Positions 51,203-59,088 of a DNA stretch of 64,000 bases are shown in pieces. The notes below the pieces were generated by a model, which worked only from the letters and a program-made list of their open reading frames with translations, did no database searches and was not told the origin of the DNA. Source of the stretch: Georgenia sp. M64. GTDB taxonomy: Bacteria > Actinomycetota > Actinomycetes > Actinomycetales > Actinomycetaceae. Location of the stretch: the NCBI RefSeq assembly GCF_038049925.1, contig NZ_CP145809.1, forward strand, positions 62,001 to 126,000, in the 5' to 3' direction. The translations under genes were made by a program, and so were the position numbers. The number at the start of each line of letters is the position of its first letter. Within the stretch, counting starts at the first letter, position 1.

Positions 51203-52531
51203 ATGAAGCGACAGCTCATCAAGATCGCCGGCACGGCGACTGCCATGACCCTGGTTCTCGCCGCCTGCTCAGGCGGCGGCACCGGGGACGAGACCGCCAC
51301 CGAGGGTGGCGCCACTGCCGGGGCAGGGGGTGGCGAGCCCGTCACCCTCACGTTCACCTGGTGGGGCAACGACGACCGCGCCTCCCGCTACGAGCAGGCT
51401 CTCGAGCTCTTCAACGAGGAGTACCCGGACATCACCGTCCAGACCTCCTTCGCCGACTTCCCCAACTACTGGACCGCTCGCGCGACCGAGGCCGCGGGCC
51501 GCACCCTGCCCGACGTCATGCAGTTCGACCTGTCCTACCTGCGGGAGTACAGCGAGAACGGTCACCTCCTCGACCTCGCCGAGCACACGGACGCCACGAT
51601 CGACGTCTCCGGCTTCGACCAGTCGCTCCTGGACTCCGGCGTCATCGACGGCGCCCAGATCGGCATCCCCACCTCGACGAACACGCTCGCGCTGTTCGTC
51701 AACCCCAACCTCGTCGAGCAGGCCGGCGTCGAGCCCCTCCCGGAGGACTACACCTGGGAGGACTACAACGCCTTCCTCGCCGCCGTCTCGGACGCCGGCG
51801 CCACCACCGACGAGGGTCAGCCGATCTACGGCGGCGCCGACTACACCGGCACCTTCTGGTTCTTCATGCAGTGGCTCGTCCAGCAGGGCGTCACCCCCTT
51901 CGAGGACGACGGCTCCTTCGGCTTCGACGAGCAGCACATGAAGGACTTCCTCGCCATGACCGAGGACCTCCGTGCGGCCGAGCAGGTCTACCCCGTCGAC
52001 CGCGGCATCCAGCTCCTCCCGCTGGGCGGCTTCACCGTCAACGAGTCGGCCTCGGAGTTCAGCTGGGACAACTTCCTCGCCGGCTACACCGCCGACTCGG
52101 GCACCGAGAACATCGAGATGCTCCCCATGCCGGTGCCCGAGGACGGCGAGCGGGGCATGTTCTTCAAGCCGTCCATGCTGCTCTCGTCCGGCGCGAACAC
52201 CGAGCACCCGGAGGAGGCGGCCATGCTCATCGACTTCCTCGTCAACGACCCCGAGGTCGGCGCCATCTTCGGCACCTCGAAGGGCGTCCCGGCGGTCGCC
52301 GCCCAGCGTGACGCGATGGAGCTCGAGGAGGGCAGCGTCGACGCCCGCGTCGTCGCCTACGAGGACGCCGTCGCCGAGTACGTCACCGAGCCCGTGCCGA
52401 TCCCGGTCAAGGGCTTCGGCTCCATCGAGGCGGAGTACAAGCGCCTCGCCGAGGAGCTGGCCTACGGCACGATCACGGTCGACGAGTTCGTCGAGACGTG
52501 GTTCGCCGAGGCCCAGCTCATGACCCAGTAG
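51203..52531 (+). CDS. Sugar ABC transporter substrate-binding lipoprotein
   Basis: A 442-residue family 1 binding protein. The lipobox VLAAC gives Cys22, so it is anchored outside. VTLTFTWWGNDDRASRYEQALELFNEEYPDITVQ and TLPDVMQFDLSYLREY are typical of oligosaccharide-binding proteins. It is the first gene of a five-gene run with two permeases, a DUF624-like membrane protein and a DUF6807 protein. In this locus the ligand is probably an unsaturated rhamnogalacturonan disaccharide or oligomer (inference). AAGGAGG precedes the ATG. Confidence 0.92.
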   Translation: MKRQLIKIAGTATAMTLVLAACSGGGTGDETATEGGATAGAGGGEPVTLTFTWWGNDDRASRYEQALELFNEEYPDITVQTSFADFPNYWTARATEAAGRTLPDVMQFDLSYLREYSENGHLLDLAEHTDATIDVSGFDQSLLDSGVIDGAQIGIPTSTNTLALFVNPNLVEQAGVEPLPEDYTWEDYNAFLAAVSDAGATTDEGQPIYGGADYTGTFWFFMQWLVQQGVTPFEDDGSFGFDEQHMKDFLAMTEDLRAAEQVYPVDRGIQLLPLGGFTVNESASEFSWDNFLAGYTADSGTENIEMLPMPVPEDGERGMFFKPSMLLSSGANTEHPEEAAMLIDFLVNDPEVGAIFGTSKGVPAVAAQRDAMELEEGSVDARVVAYEDAVAEYVTEPVPIPVKGFGSIEAEYKRLAEELAYGTITVDEFVETWFAEAQLMTQ

Positions 52532-52563
52532 GACTCCCGACGCCCACGAACGGATCGACAACC

Positions 52564-53517
52564 GTGACCACCACCGACACGGTGACCGGTCGGCGTGCCG
52601 CCGTCCCGCCGTCCCCCGCCCCGCGGCGGAGACGGCGGGCGGCGGAGACCCGGGCCGGCTACGCCTTCCTCACGCCCTGGCTGCTGGGCTTCTTCGCCCT
52701 GACCGCCGGCCCCATGCTCGCCTCGCTCTACCTCGCCTTCACCGACTACAACCTCTTCGCCGCCCCGTCGTGGGTGGGGCTGGAGAACTTCCGGCTCCTG
52801 TTCGACGACCCGAGGTTCATCCAGTCGGCGAAGGTGACGCTGACCTACGCGGTCCTGGGCACGCCCATCAAGCTCGCCGCCGCCCTGGCGGTGGCGATGC
52901 TGCTCAACACCGCCCACCAGGGCAAGGGCTTCTACCGGTCGGTGTTCTACGCACCCTCGCTCATCGGTGCGAGCGTCTCGATCGCCATCGTGTGGAAGGC
53001 GATGTTCATCGACAACGGCATCGTCGACCGTCTCGGACAGTCGGTCGGCCTCGAGGCCGGCGGCTGGGTGGGCAACCCCGACATGACCATGCCGATGTTC
53101 ATCCTGCTGACCGTCTGGCAGTTCGGCGCCCCGATGGTCATCTTCCTCGCCGGCCTCAAGCAGGTCCCGGCCGAGCTCTACGAGGCGGCCTCCGTCGACG
53201 GTGCCGGCCCGGTGCGCAAGTTCTTCTCCATCACCCTGCCGATGCTCTCGCCGGTGCTGTTCTTCAACCTCCTGCTCGAGACCATCCACTCGTTCCAGAT
53301 CTTCGCCTCCGCCTTCATCATCTCCGGCGGCACCGGCGGGCCCGCGGGCTCGACCCTCTTCTACACGCTCTACCTCTACATCCGCGGCTTCCAGGACTTC
53401 CGCATGGGCTACGCCTCGGCGATGGCCTGGGTCCTCGTGGTCGTCGTGGGCCTGATCACCATCGTCTTCTTCCGCACGTCGAAGTCCTGGGTGCACTACA
53501 GCGGGGAGGGAAAATGA
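52564..53517 (+). CDS. Sugar ABC transporter permease (MalF-type)
   Basis: A 317-residue permease with six membrane helices; YAFLTPWLLGFFALTAGPMLASL is the first. The EAA loop reads ELYEAASVDGAGPVRKFFSITLP, the contact site for the ATPase. It forms a heterodimer with the next gene product. GTG start 32 nt after the binding-protein stop; no strong ribosome-binding site is visible, so translation may be coupled. No ATPase gene is present in the locus. Confidence 0.92.
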   Translation: MTTTDTVTGRRAAVPPSPAPRRRRRAAETRAGYAFLTPWLLGFFALTAGPMLASLYLAFTDYNLFAAPSWVGLENFRLLFDDPRFIQSAKVTLTYAVLGTPIKLAAALAVAMLLNTAHQGKGFYRSVFYAPSLIGASVSIAIVWKAMFIDNGIVDRLGQSVGLEAGGWVGNPDMTMPMFILLTVWQFGAPMVIFLAGLKQVPAELYEAASVDGAGPVRKFFSITLPMLSPVLFFNLLLETIHSFQIFASAFIISGGTGGPAGSTLFYTLYLYIRGFQDFRMGYASAMAWVLVVVVGLITIVFFRTSKSWVHYSGEGK

Positions 53518-54428
53518 CCGCCGTCGACACCGCGCCGGCCACCACGCGCGACTCCGAGGAGCACAGCGCCGCCCTGCGCAGCAGGCACCAGCGCTCCTCC
53601 CGGGTCCGCTCGCTGCTGTTCCACCTGTTCGTCCTGGCCGTCGCCGCCGTGGTCCTCTACCCGGGCCTGTGGATGCTCATGTCCTCGCTCAAGCCCACGT
53701 CGGAGATCGTCGGCAACGTCAGCCTCATCCCCACCAACGCCTCGCTGGACAACTTCACCAAGGCGCTGCAGGGCATCGGTGGGATCTCGTTCTGGACGTT
53801 CTTCTGGAACTCCACGATCCTCGCGGTGGGGGCCGTGGTGGGCACCGCGCTGTCGGCGTCGGTCAGCGCCTACGCGTTCTCACGCATCGAGTTCCCCGGC
53901 CGCAAGGTCTTCTTCGCGCTGATGATCGCGACGCTCCTGCTGCCCTTCCACGTCGTGATCATCCCGCAGTACATCGTCTTCAACAATCTCGGCCTGGTGA
54001 ACACCTACGTCCCGCTCCTCATCGGCAAGTTCCTCGCCGCCGAGGCGTTCTTCGTCTTCCTCATGGTCCAGTTCATGCGCAACCTGCCGCGCGAGCTGGA
54101 CGAGGCCGCCCGCATCGACGGCGCGGGACACCTGCGGATCTTCACCTCGATCATGCTGCCGCTGATGAAGCCCGCCCTGGTGACGTCCTCGATCTTCGCG
54201 TTCATCTGGTCCTGGAACGACTTCTTCGGTCCGCTGCTGTACCTCAAGGACCCGTCGTTGTACTCCCTGCCCATCGCGCTGCGGCTGTTCGTGGACCAGA
54301 CGTCGACGTCCGACTACGGCGCCCAGATGGCGATGGCCGTGCTCGCCCTCATCCCCGTCCTGCTGTTCTTCCTCCTCTTCCAGCGTCACCTCATCGAAGG
54401 TGTCGCCACCCAGGGGCTCAAGGGCTGA
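53514..54428 (+). CDS. Carbohydrate ABC transporter permease (MalG-type)
   Basis: A 304-residue permease, six helices, with the EAA loop ELDEAARIDGAGHLRIFTSIMLPL and the C-terminal WNDFFGPLLYLKDPSLYSLPIALR. The ATG overlaps the stop of the first permease by 4 bp, with GGGGAGGG as ribosome-binding site. Together with the previous two genes it forms the importer. Confidence 0.92.
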   Translation: MTAVDTAPATTRDSEEHSAALRSRHQRSSRVRSLLFHLFVLAVAAVVLYPGLWMLMSSLKPTSEIVGNVSLIPTNASLDNFTKALQGIGGISFWTFFWNSTILAVGAVVGTALSASVSAYAFSRIEFPGRKVFFALMIATLLLPFHVVIIPQYIVFNNLGLVNTYVPLLIGKFLAAEAFFVFLMVQFMRNLPRELDEAARIDGAGHLRIFTSIMLPLMKPALVTSSIFAFIWSWNDFFGPLLYLKDPSLYSLPIALRLFVDQTSTSDYGAQMAMAVLALIPVLLFFLLFQRHLIEGVATQGLKG

Positions 54429-55138
54429 TGGGGACGGCGGCGCGGGAGCGGGCGACGGTGACAGGCGGGACGAGCGGGGACCGACCCCGGGACCGGTTCG
54501 AGGGCCTGCCCGACGACCGGTCCGACGCGAGCGGGCACGAGCTGCCCGACGGCGGCGAGACGGACCGGTCCGCCGACCGCGCCGCAGGCTTGACGTCGCG
54601 GATGTCGCTGTTCACCGAGGTCGCCGTCGTCGGTGCCGCCGTCGCCGTCGCCGCGATCACCGTGGTGCTGGCGGTGCTGGTCATGGCGGCCGGGGCCGCG
54701 CACCTGCGTTGCCACCTCGCAGGCGAGCCGGACACCGTCCGGCGCCTGCTGACCGACGTCCGCTCCGCCGTCCGTGACCTGTGGCCGCTCGCCCTGGCGG
54801 TCCCGGCCGCACTCGCCCTGCTCGCCACGAACGTGTGGGCCGGGCTCAACGGCCTCCCCGGCGGCACCGTCGTGGCGGCGGTCAGCGCCGCGACAGCCGT
54901 CGCCGTCACGGTGGTCACCCTCCGGGTGGTGGGCACGTGGGAGCCGGGACGGTCCTGGCGGCCCGCCGTCCGGGCGGCCGCCTCGTGCTCCGTCACCGAC
55001 CTCACGGGGTCGGTGCTGCTCGTGGCCGCCGTCGTCATGGTGGCCACCATGGTGTGGATGCTGCTGCCGCTGCTCCTCCTCGCCGGTGGGCTGCTCACCA
55101 TGGCCGCCCTCGCCGTCGAGCGACGGGCCGGGCGATGA
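54428..55138 (+). CDS. DUF624 (YesL)-like membrane protein
   Basis: A 236-residue protein. The first about 58 residues are polar and variable. The rest has four to five hydrophobic segments, beginning MSLFTEVAVVGAAVAVAAITVV. The block CHLAGEPDTVRRLLTDVRSAVRDLWPLAL and the location right behind sugar permeases suggest the DUF624/YesL family, which accompanies such transporters in Bacillus pectin loci. Its biochemical role is unknown. The ATG shares one base with the upstream stop. If an internal ATG at about residue 59 were the true start the soluble lead would vanish. Confidence 0.6.
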   Translation: MGTAARERATVTGGTSGDRPRDRFEGLPDDRSDASGHELPDGGETDRSADRAAGLTSRMSLFTEVAVVGAAVAVAAITVVLAVLVMAAGAAHLRCHLAGEPDTVRRLLTDVRSAVRDLWPLALAVPAALALLATNVWAGLNGLPGGTVVAAVSAATAVAVTVVTLRVVGTWEPGRSWRPAVRAAASCSVTDLTGSVLLVAAVVMVATMVWMLLPLLLLAGGLLTMAALAVERRAGR

Positions 55139-56160
55139 GCGTGGCGCTGACCGGGGTGACGAGTTCGGCGCCGACCGACGCGGCGCTGAGGGTCCGGCAC
55201 GACCTCGGCCACCGGGTCGTCGTCGGTCACGGCGACGTCGATCTCGTCACCTACGTCTACGGCCCCGATGACGTCCAGCTCGAGTCCCCCCGGCCCTACC
55301 TCCACCCCGTGCGCACGCTCGGCGGGGAGCTCATGACGCTCTTCCGCCCGCACGACCACGTCTGGCACAAGGGCATCGCCCTGTCGCTGCCGAACGTCGG
55401 GCGCCACAACTTCTGGGGCGGACCGACCTTCGTGCGCGACGAGGGCTACGTGCAGCTGGCGAACAACGGGAGCATGGACCACGTCCGGTTCACCCAGCTC
55501 GAGGTCTCCGGCGACGCCGCACGTCTGGCCCACGAGCTCGCCTGGCACACCCAGCCCGACGGTCCCGACGGCGGCGCCGAGGTGGTGCGCGAGACGCGGC
55601 GGATCACGGCCACCGTGCCGCCCGACGACGGATCGCGGGCGGCGTCGACGGCCTGGGTGCTCACGCTGGAGTCGTCGTTGACCAACGTCTCCGACGAGGC
55701 GCTCGACATCGGCTCGCCCACGACGAACGGCCGCGAGAACGCCGGGTACGGCGGTCTCTTCTGGCGTGGTCCCAGGGCCTTCACCGGCGGCACCATCCTG
55801 TGGCCCGGGCAGGCGGGCGGGGAGGAGGCCCGCGGCACCCGCGCGGAGTGGATGGGCTTCACCGGCCGCCACGACGGGTCCGGGGAGTCCTCGAGCCTCG
55901 TCGTCGTCGACGACGGCGCCAACCCCCACCACCCGCCCGAGTGGTTCGTGCGCAACGAGTGGTTCGCCGGGGTGAACCCGGCGCCGTTCTTCAGCGAGGA
56001 GGTGCCGTTCCCGCCCGGTGGGACGCTGGACCTGCGCTACGCCGTCGTGATCGCCGACGGCGCCGCCGACCCGGTCCGGGCCGAGGCGCTCGCCGGGTTC
56101 GGCCGCACGGCGCTCGCGGGGCTGGATGCGGCTGAGCCCGAGGGTGTTGCTCGGGGTTGA
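55135..56160 (+). CDS. DUF6807 / PmoA-family protein
   Basis: A 341-residue protein of the so-called PmoA family (PF14100/DUF6807), a misleading name with no methane-oxidation role. It has several His-rich segments: RPHDHVWHKGIALSLPNVGRHNFWGG near 79-104 and NPHHPPEWFVRNEWFAGVNP near 263-282. The fold is thought to be a beta-sandwich like that of sugar-active enzymes. Relatives commonly sit beside Gfo/Idh dehydrogenases, as here. ATG overlaps the upstream stop (ATGA). The function in sugar breakdown is unproven. Confidence 0.78.
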   Translation: MSVALTGVTSSAPTDAALRVRHDLGHRVVVGHGDVDLVTYVYGPDDVQLESPRPYLHPVRTLGGELMTLFRPHDHVWHKGIALSLPNVGRHNFWGGPTFVRDEGYVQLANNGSMDHVRFTQLEVSGDAARLAHELAWHTQPDGPDGGAEVVRETRRITATVPPDDGSRAASTAWVLTLESSLTNVSDEALDIGSPTTNGRENAGYGGLFWRGPRAFTGGTILWPGQAGGEEARGTRAEWMGFTGRHDGSGESSSLVVVDDGANPHHPPEWFVRNEWFAGVNPAPFFSEEVPFPPGGTLDLRYAVVIADGAADPVRAEALAGFGRTALAGLDAAEPEGVARG

Positions 56161-56275
56161 GCCCGCAGGTGTTGCTCGTTTGAGCCCGCCGGATTCGCCC
56201 GGTTGAGCCCGCCGGATTCGCCCGCGGGTGAGTCCGTGGGCTTCGCTCGGGGGGTGAGCCCGCGGCTGAGTCAGG
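56133..56275. repeat. Tandem array, about six GAGCCCGC-headed units of 22-27 bp
   Basis: Units starting GAGYCCG recur at about 56133, 56159, 56182, 56205, 56230 and 56255, with internal variants of GGATTCGCCCG or GTGTTGCTCG. The first unit overlaps the coding end of the DUF6807 gene. Confidence 0.75.
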
Positions 56276-56287
56276 ACCCTCCGGCGC

Positions 56288-56315
56288 GAGTCAGCAGCAA
56301 CGTTTCTGCTGACTC
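56288..56315. terminator. Bidirectional hairpin between converging genes
   Basis: Perfect 10-bp stem GAGTCAGCAG / CTGCTGACTC with an 8-nt loop (CAACGTTT), in the convergent gap between DUF6807 and Gfo/Idh. Confidence 0.75.
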
Positions 56316-56320
56316 GACCC

Positions 56321-56410
56321 GGTGGGTACTGACTGGGCGAAGCCGCGTCCGATGGGTACTGACTGGGCGAAGACGTGCCCGGCGGGTACTGACGGGGCGG
56401 ATCGGTGCCG
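56321..56410. repeat. Three 30-bp direct repeats
   Basis: GGGTACTGACTGGGCGA starts at 56324 and 56354, and a variant with GACGGGGCG at 56384, exactly 30 bp apart; a weaker fourth copy lies near 56441. Confidence 0.85.
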
Positions 56411-56471
56411 GGCGGCCGAGGTCTCGGGCGGTTCGGCCTGGGCGGCTACCGACTGGACGGCGCCCGTCCGG

Positions 56472-57590
56472 TCACTCGCGACCGGACGCGCTGCTTGCCG
56501 GCCCGGCGGCGCCCGGCCGGAGGTCGGTGACCTCCGCGCGCAGCCCGGTGGTGAAGCGCTCGTCGGCGTCGAGCACCTCCGGCGTCACCGATCGGCCGTG
56601 GGTGGCTGAGGCGTAGATCGCGGCCACGAGCTCGAGCGGACGGCGGGCGTGGGTGAGCAGGTCCGGGAGCGGCTGCCCCGCGGCGACGGCGTCGACGAAC
56701 GCGCGCACCAACGGGATGTGCCCGCTCGGCTCGTCGTCCTCCGGCAGCTCCCACGTGCGGGCCCGCTCCGGGTCGACGCCGCGGGCAGGGGTGACCCTCC
56801 AGCTGCCGCGGTCGTGACCGTAGAGGTGCTCGACCTCGATCGTGGCCAGCTCGGTGTCGATGCGCAGGTAGCTCGTCTCGCGCGGCGAGAGCACCGAGGA
56901 CACGGCGGTGGCGACGACCCCGTTGTCGAAGCGGATGATCGCGGTCGAGGCGTCCTCCATCTCGATCTCGCGGGCCAGCCGCCACAGCCTCGCGTCGACC
57001 TCGGCCCAGTCGCCGAGGAGGTGCGCGAGCAGGTCCATCTGATGGATCCCGTGGCCGAAGGTGGTCCCGCCGCCCTCGCCGTCCCACGTGCCGCGCCAGT
57101 CGACGGCGTAGTAGTCGTCCTGGCGCAGCCAGAGCGTCTGGCACTGCGCCAGGAGCGGACGGCCCAGCTCGCCGGAGTCGAGGAGCGACCGCACGTGCGC
57201 GGCCGCGGTGCCGGTGCGCTGCTGGAAGACCATGCCGAACGCGATGCCCGCCGCGTCGGCGGCCGCCTGCATCTCGTCGAGCTCGGTGAGGGAGAGCGCG
57301 GGCGGCTTCTCGCACAACACGTGCACGCCCGCCGCGCAGGCGGCGAGGGTCTGCTCGCGGTGGAGCTCCGGCGGCGTGCAGAGGATGACCAGGTCGAGGT
57401 CCTCGCCGTCGAGCAGCGAGTCGAGCGTCTCGTGCCGGCCGGGGACCGCCCATCGGTCGGCGAACTCCTCCCGGCGCCGGGCGCCGCGGTTCGCCACCGC
57501 GACGAGGTCGACGCGTGGGTCGGCGGCGAGCGCCTCGGCGTGCAGGTGGGCGACGGCACCGGTGCCGACGATGGCGGCCTTGAGAGTCAC
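56472..57590 (-). CDS. Gfo/Idh/MocA-family oxidoreductase
   Basis: A 372-residue NAD(P)-dependent sugar dehydrogenase. AAIVGTGAVAHLHAEALAAD is the N-terminal Rossmann motif, LCEKPPALS the EKP motif, and WDGEGGGTTFGHGIHQMDLLAHLLGDW carries the conserved His of the C-terminal domain. Substrate unknown; the locus suggests a uronate or rhamnose derivative. The GTG start has AAGGAG 6 nt upstream. It faces the DUF6807 gene tail to tail, and its promoter has an operator like those of the other locus genes. Confidence 0.88.
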   Translation of the reverse strand: MTLKAAIVGTGAVAHLHAEALAADPRVDLVAVANRGARRREEFADRWAVPGRHETLDSLLDGEDLDLVILCTPPELHREQTLAACAAGVHVLCEKPPALSLTELDEMQAAADAAGIAFGMVFQQRTGTAAAHVRSLLDSGELGRPLLAQCQTLWLRQDDYYAVDWRGTWDGEGGGTTFGHGIHQMDLLAHLLGDWAEVDARLWRLAREIEMEDASTAIIRFDNGVVATAVSSVLSPRETSYLRIDTELATIEVEHLYGHDRGSWRVTPARGVDPERARTWELPEDDEPSGHIPLVRAFVDAVAAGQPLPDLLTHARRPLELVAAIYASATHGRSVTPEVLDADERFTTGLRAEVTDLRPGAAGPASSASGRE

Positions 57591-57620
57591 CGCTGCTCCT
57601 TCGCTCGGGGGACTCTCCGC

Positions 57621-57649
57621 AGCGTAGCCGCATGTCTAAAACGTTTCAA
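57621..57649 (-). promoter_or_regulatory. Promoter and LacI-type operator of the Gfo/Idh gene
   Basis: Minus strand: TTGAAA (57649-57644), 17-bp spacer, TACGCT (57626-57621). The dyad TAAAACGTTTCA on the plus strand (57637-57648) overlaps the -35 and shares the core AACGTTTCA with the site at 51107. Confidence 0.7.
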
Positions 57650-57678
57650 TCCACGAATGGGCGCGTCCGTCTTCAGCT

Positions 57679-57751
57679 CCGGGCAACGTGTCTGCTCCGG
57701 ACCCGGGCAACGCGTCTGCTCGGGACATTGACGACGCGTCCTGCTGCAGAC
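57679..57751. repeat. 24-bp direct repeats, two full and one partial copy
   Basis: CCGGGCAACGYGTCTGCTCS starts at 57679 and 57703; a degraded copy (GACGACGCGTCCTGCTGCAG) follows to 57751, at the stop of the ROK gene. Confidence 0.75.
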
Positions 57752-58996
57752 CTACGCGTGAGCCGCGACGCCCGCGAGCTCCGGCAGCTCGAACCGGAGT
57801 GGGTCGGCCCGGACCATCGCGACGCCGCGGTGCACCGCACCGAGGGTGACGCTGTCGGCCCCGAGCGTGGACGCGACGAGCGTCGGGACCGGCAGGTGCG
57901 TGTGCGCGGGGAGCTTCGCCGCGGCACTCTCCACGATGGGGCCGGCGGCCTGGGCCAGGGCGCCGGCGACGATGACCCGCTCGACGTCGAGCAGGCCCGT
58001 GAGGACGGCGGCCACCCGGGCGAGCCGCTCGCCCAGGCGGTCGACGATCGCGGCGGCCGCCTCCTCCCCGGCCTGCGCCGCCTCGACGACGTCGACCAGC
58101 TCGGCCGGCTCGGCGGCCCGGCGGCGCATCAGCGACCCGGGGGGGACATCGCCCGCGTCGATGGCCTCCTGCGCCCAGGCGCGGGCGACGAAGCCCAGGC
58201 CGTCCGCGGACCCGACGTCCTCGACGAGGTCGAGGAGGTGCAGCTCTCCGGCGCCGCCGTGCCGGCCACGCAGGAGCGTGCCGTCGACGATGAGGCCCGC
58301 GCCGAACCGCTCCCCGGACAGCAGGGCGACGAACGACGACGCACCCACCCCGGCGCCGACGCTGCCCTCGGCGATCGCGGCCAGGTTGGCGTCGTTGTCG
58401 ACGACGGTCCGCCCGGCCGCCAGCTCGGTGGCGAGGTCGGCGTTCATCCTCGGCCAGTATCCGTCCTGCCCGGCAGGTGAGCGTCCGCGGTCGTCAGCGG
58501 GTGCGGGGATGCCCACGACCGTGACGAGAACGGCCCGGTCGTCGGCGCCGACGGCGTCCAGCGCCTCGGCCACGGCGGCGCGTGTCACGGCCACGCGGCT
58601 GGCGGCGTCCTCGTCGTCGCGCTGGGTGCGTTCCGCGCGGGCGAGGACGCCCCCCCGAAGGTCGGCGACGCACGCGGTCACCCGGTGCTGGCCTGCGTCG
58701 ACCCCCAGGACGTACCCCGCCCGCGGCTCGAAGGCGTAGTGCCGGGCGGGCCGGCCCTTGGTCGCCCCGCCCGGCGGCCGGTGGTCCTCGACCTCGCGGA
58801 GCCAGCCGAGCCGGACGAGGTCGTCGGCCCGCGCCAGCACGGTCGCGCGCGTGAGGCCGGTGGCGGTCATGGCGTCCGTCGCGGTGAACGTGGGCACGTC
58901 CCAGGCGTGGTCCAGCACCGCGGACATGTTCGTCCGGCGCAGCAGCTGCGGCGGGGGCGGCGTGCTGCGGCTGGGGTCTTGACCTGGGTGGCGCAC
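57752..58996 (-). CDS. ROK-family transcriptional regulator
   Basis: A 414-residue protein. A winged-helix domain (FTATDAMTATGLTRATVLARADDLVRLGWL, about 36-65) is followed by the ROK sugar-kinase fold with GVDAGQHRVTACVADLRG (the DxG phosphate loop) and VVDNDANLAAIAEG. The zinc-binding CxCGxxGC motif of true ROK kinases is not seen, which favours a regulator. It is divergent from the ABC-GH13 operon and probably controls it. TAATGT ends 6 nt before the GTG, and a CTAAATTTAG dyad lies just behind, suggesting autoregulation. Confidence 0.87.
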   Translation of the reverse strand: MRHPGQDPSRSTPPPPQLLRRTNMSAVLDHAWDVPTFTATDAMTATGLTRATVLARADDLVRLGWLREVEDHRPPGGATKGRPARHYAFEPRAGYVLGVDAGQHRVTACVADLRGGVLARAERTQRDDEDAASRVAVTRAAVAEALDAVGADDRAVLVTVVGIPAPADDRGRSPAGQDGYWPRMNADLATELAAGRTVVDNDANLAAIAEGSVGAGVGASSFVALLSGERFGAGLIVDGTLLRGRHGGAGELHLLDLVEDVGSADGLGFVARAWAQEAIDAGDVPPGSLMRRRAAEPAELVDVVEAAQAGEEAAAAIVDRLGERLARVAAVLTGLLDVERVIVAGALAQAAGPIVESAAAKLPAHTHLPVPTLVASTLGADSVTLGAVHRGVAMVRADPLRFELPELAGVAAHA

Positions 58997-59008
58997 GTCC
59001 CTACATTA
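58997..59008 (-). promoter_or_regulatory. Leaderless -10 of the ROK gene (TAATGT)
   Basis: TAATGT on the minus strand (59008-59003) is 6 nt before the GTG at 58996. Confidence 0.6.
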
Positions 59009-59018
59009 AACCCTGCGC

Positions 59019-59037
59019 CTAAATTTAGATGCTAAAT
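59019..59037. promoter_or_regulatory. Palindromic operator in the ROK/ABC divergent region
   Basis: CTAAATTTAG (59019-59028) is a perfect 10-bp palindrome followed by a half site CTAAAT (59032-59037), in the AT-richest stretch of the divergent gap. Confidence 0.55.
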
Positions 59038-59088
59038 CAATCCCTGGCCGCACCGTACCGCCACGTTCGCATCGAAGGAGACGACGAC

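Noticed and set aside
56298-56305. Fourth LacI-type operator (CAACGTTT)
   Set aside because: It is the loop of a terminator hairpin between converging genes, with no promoter nearby.
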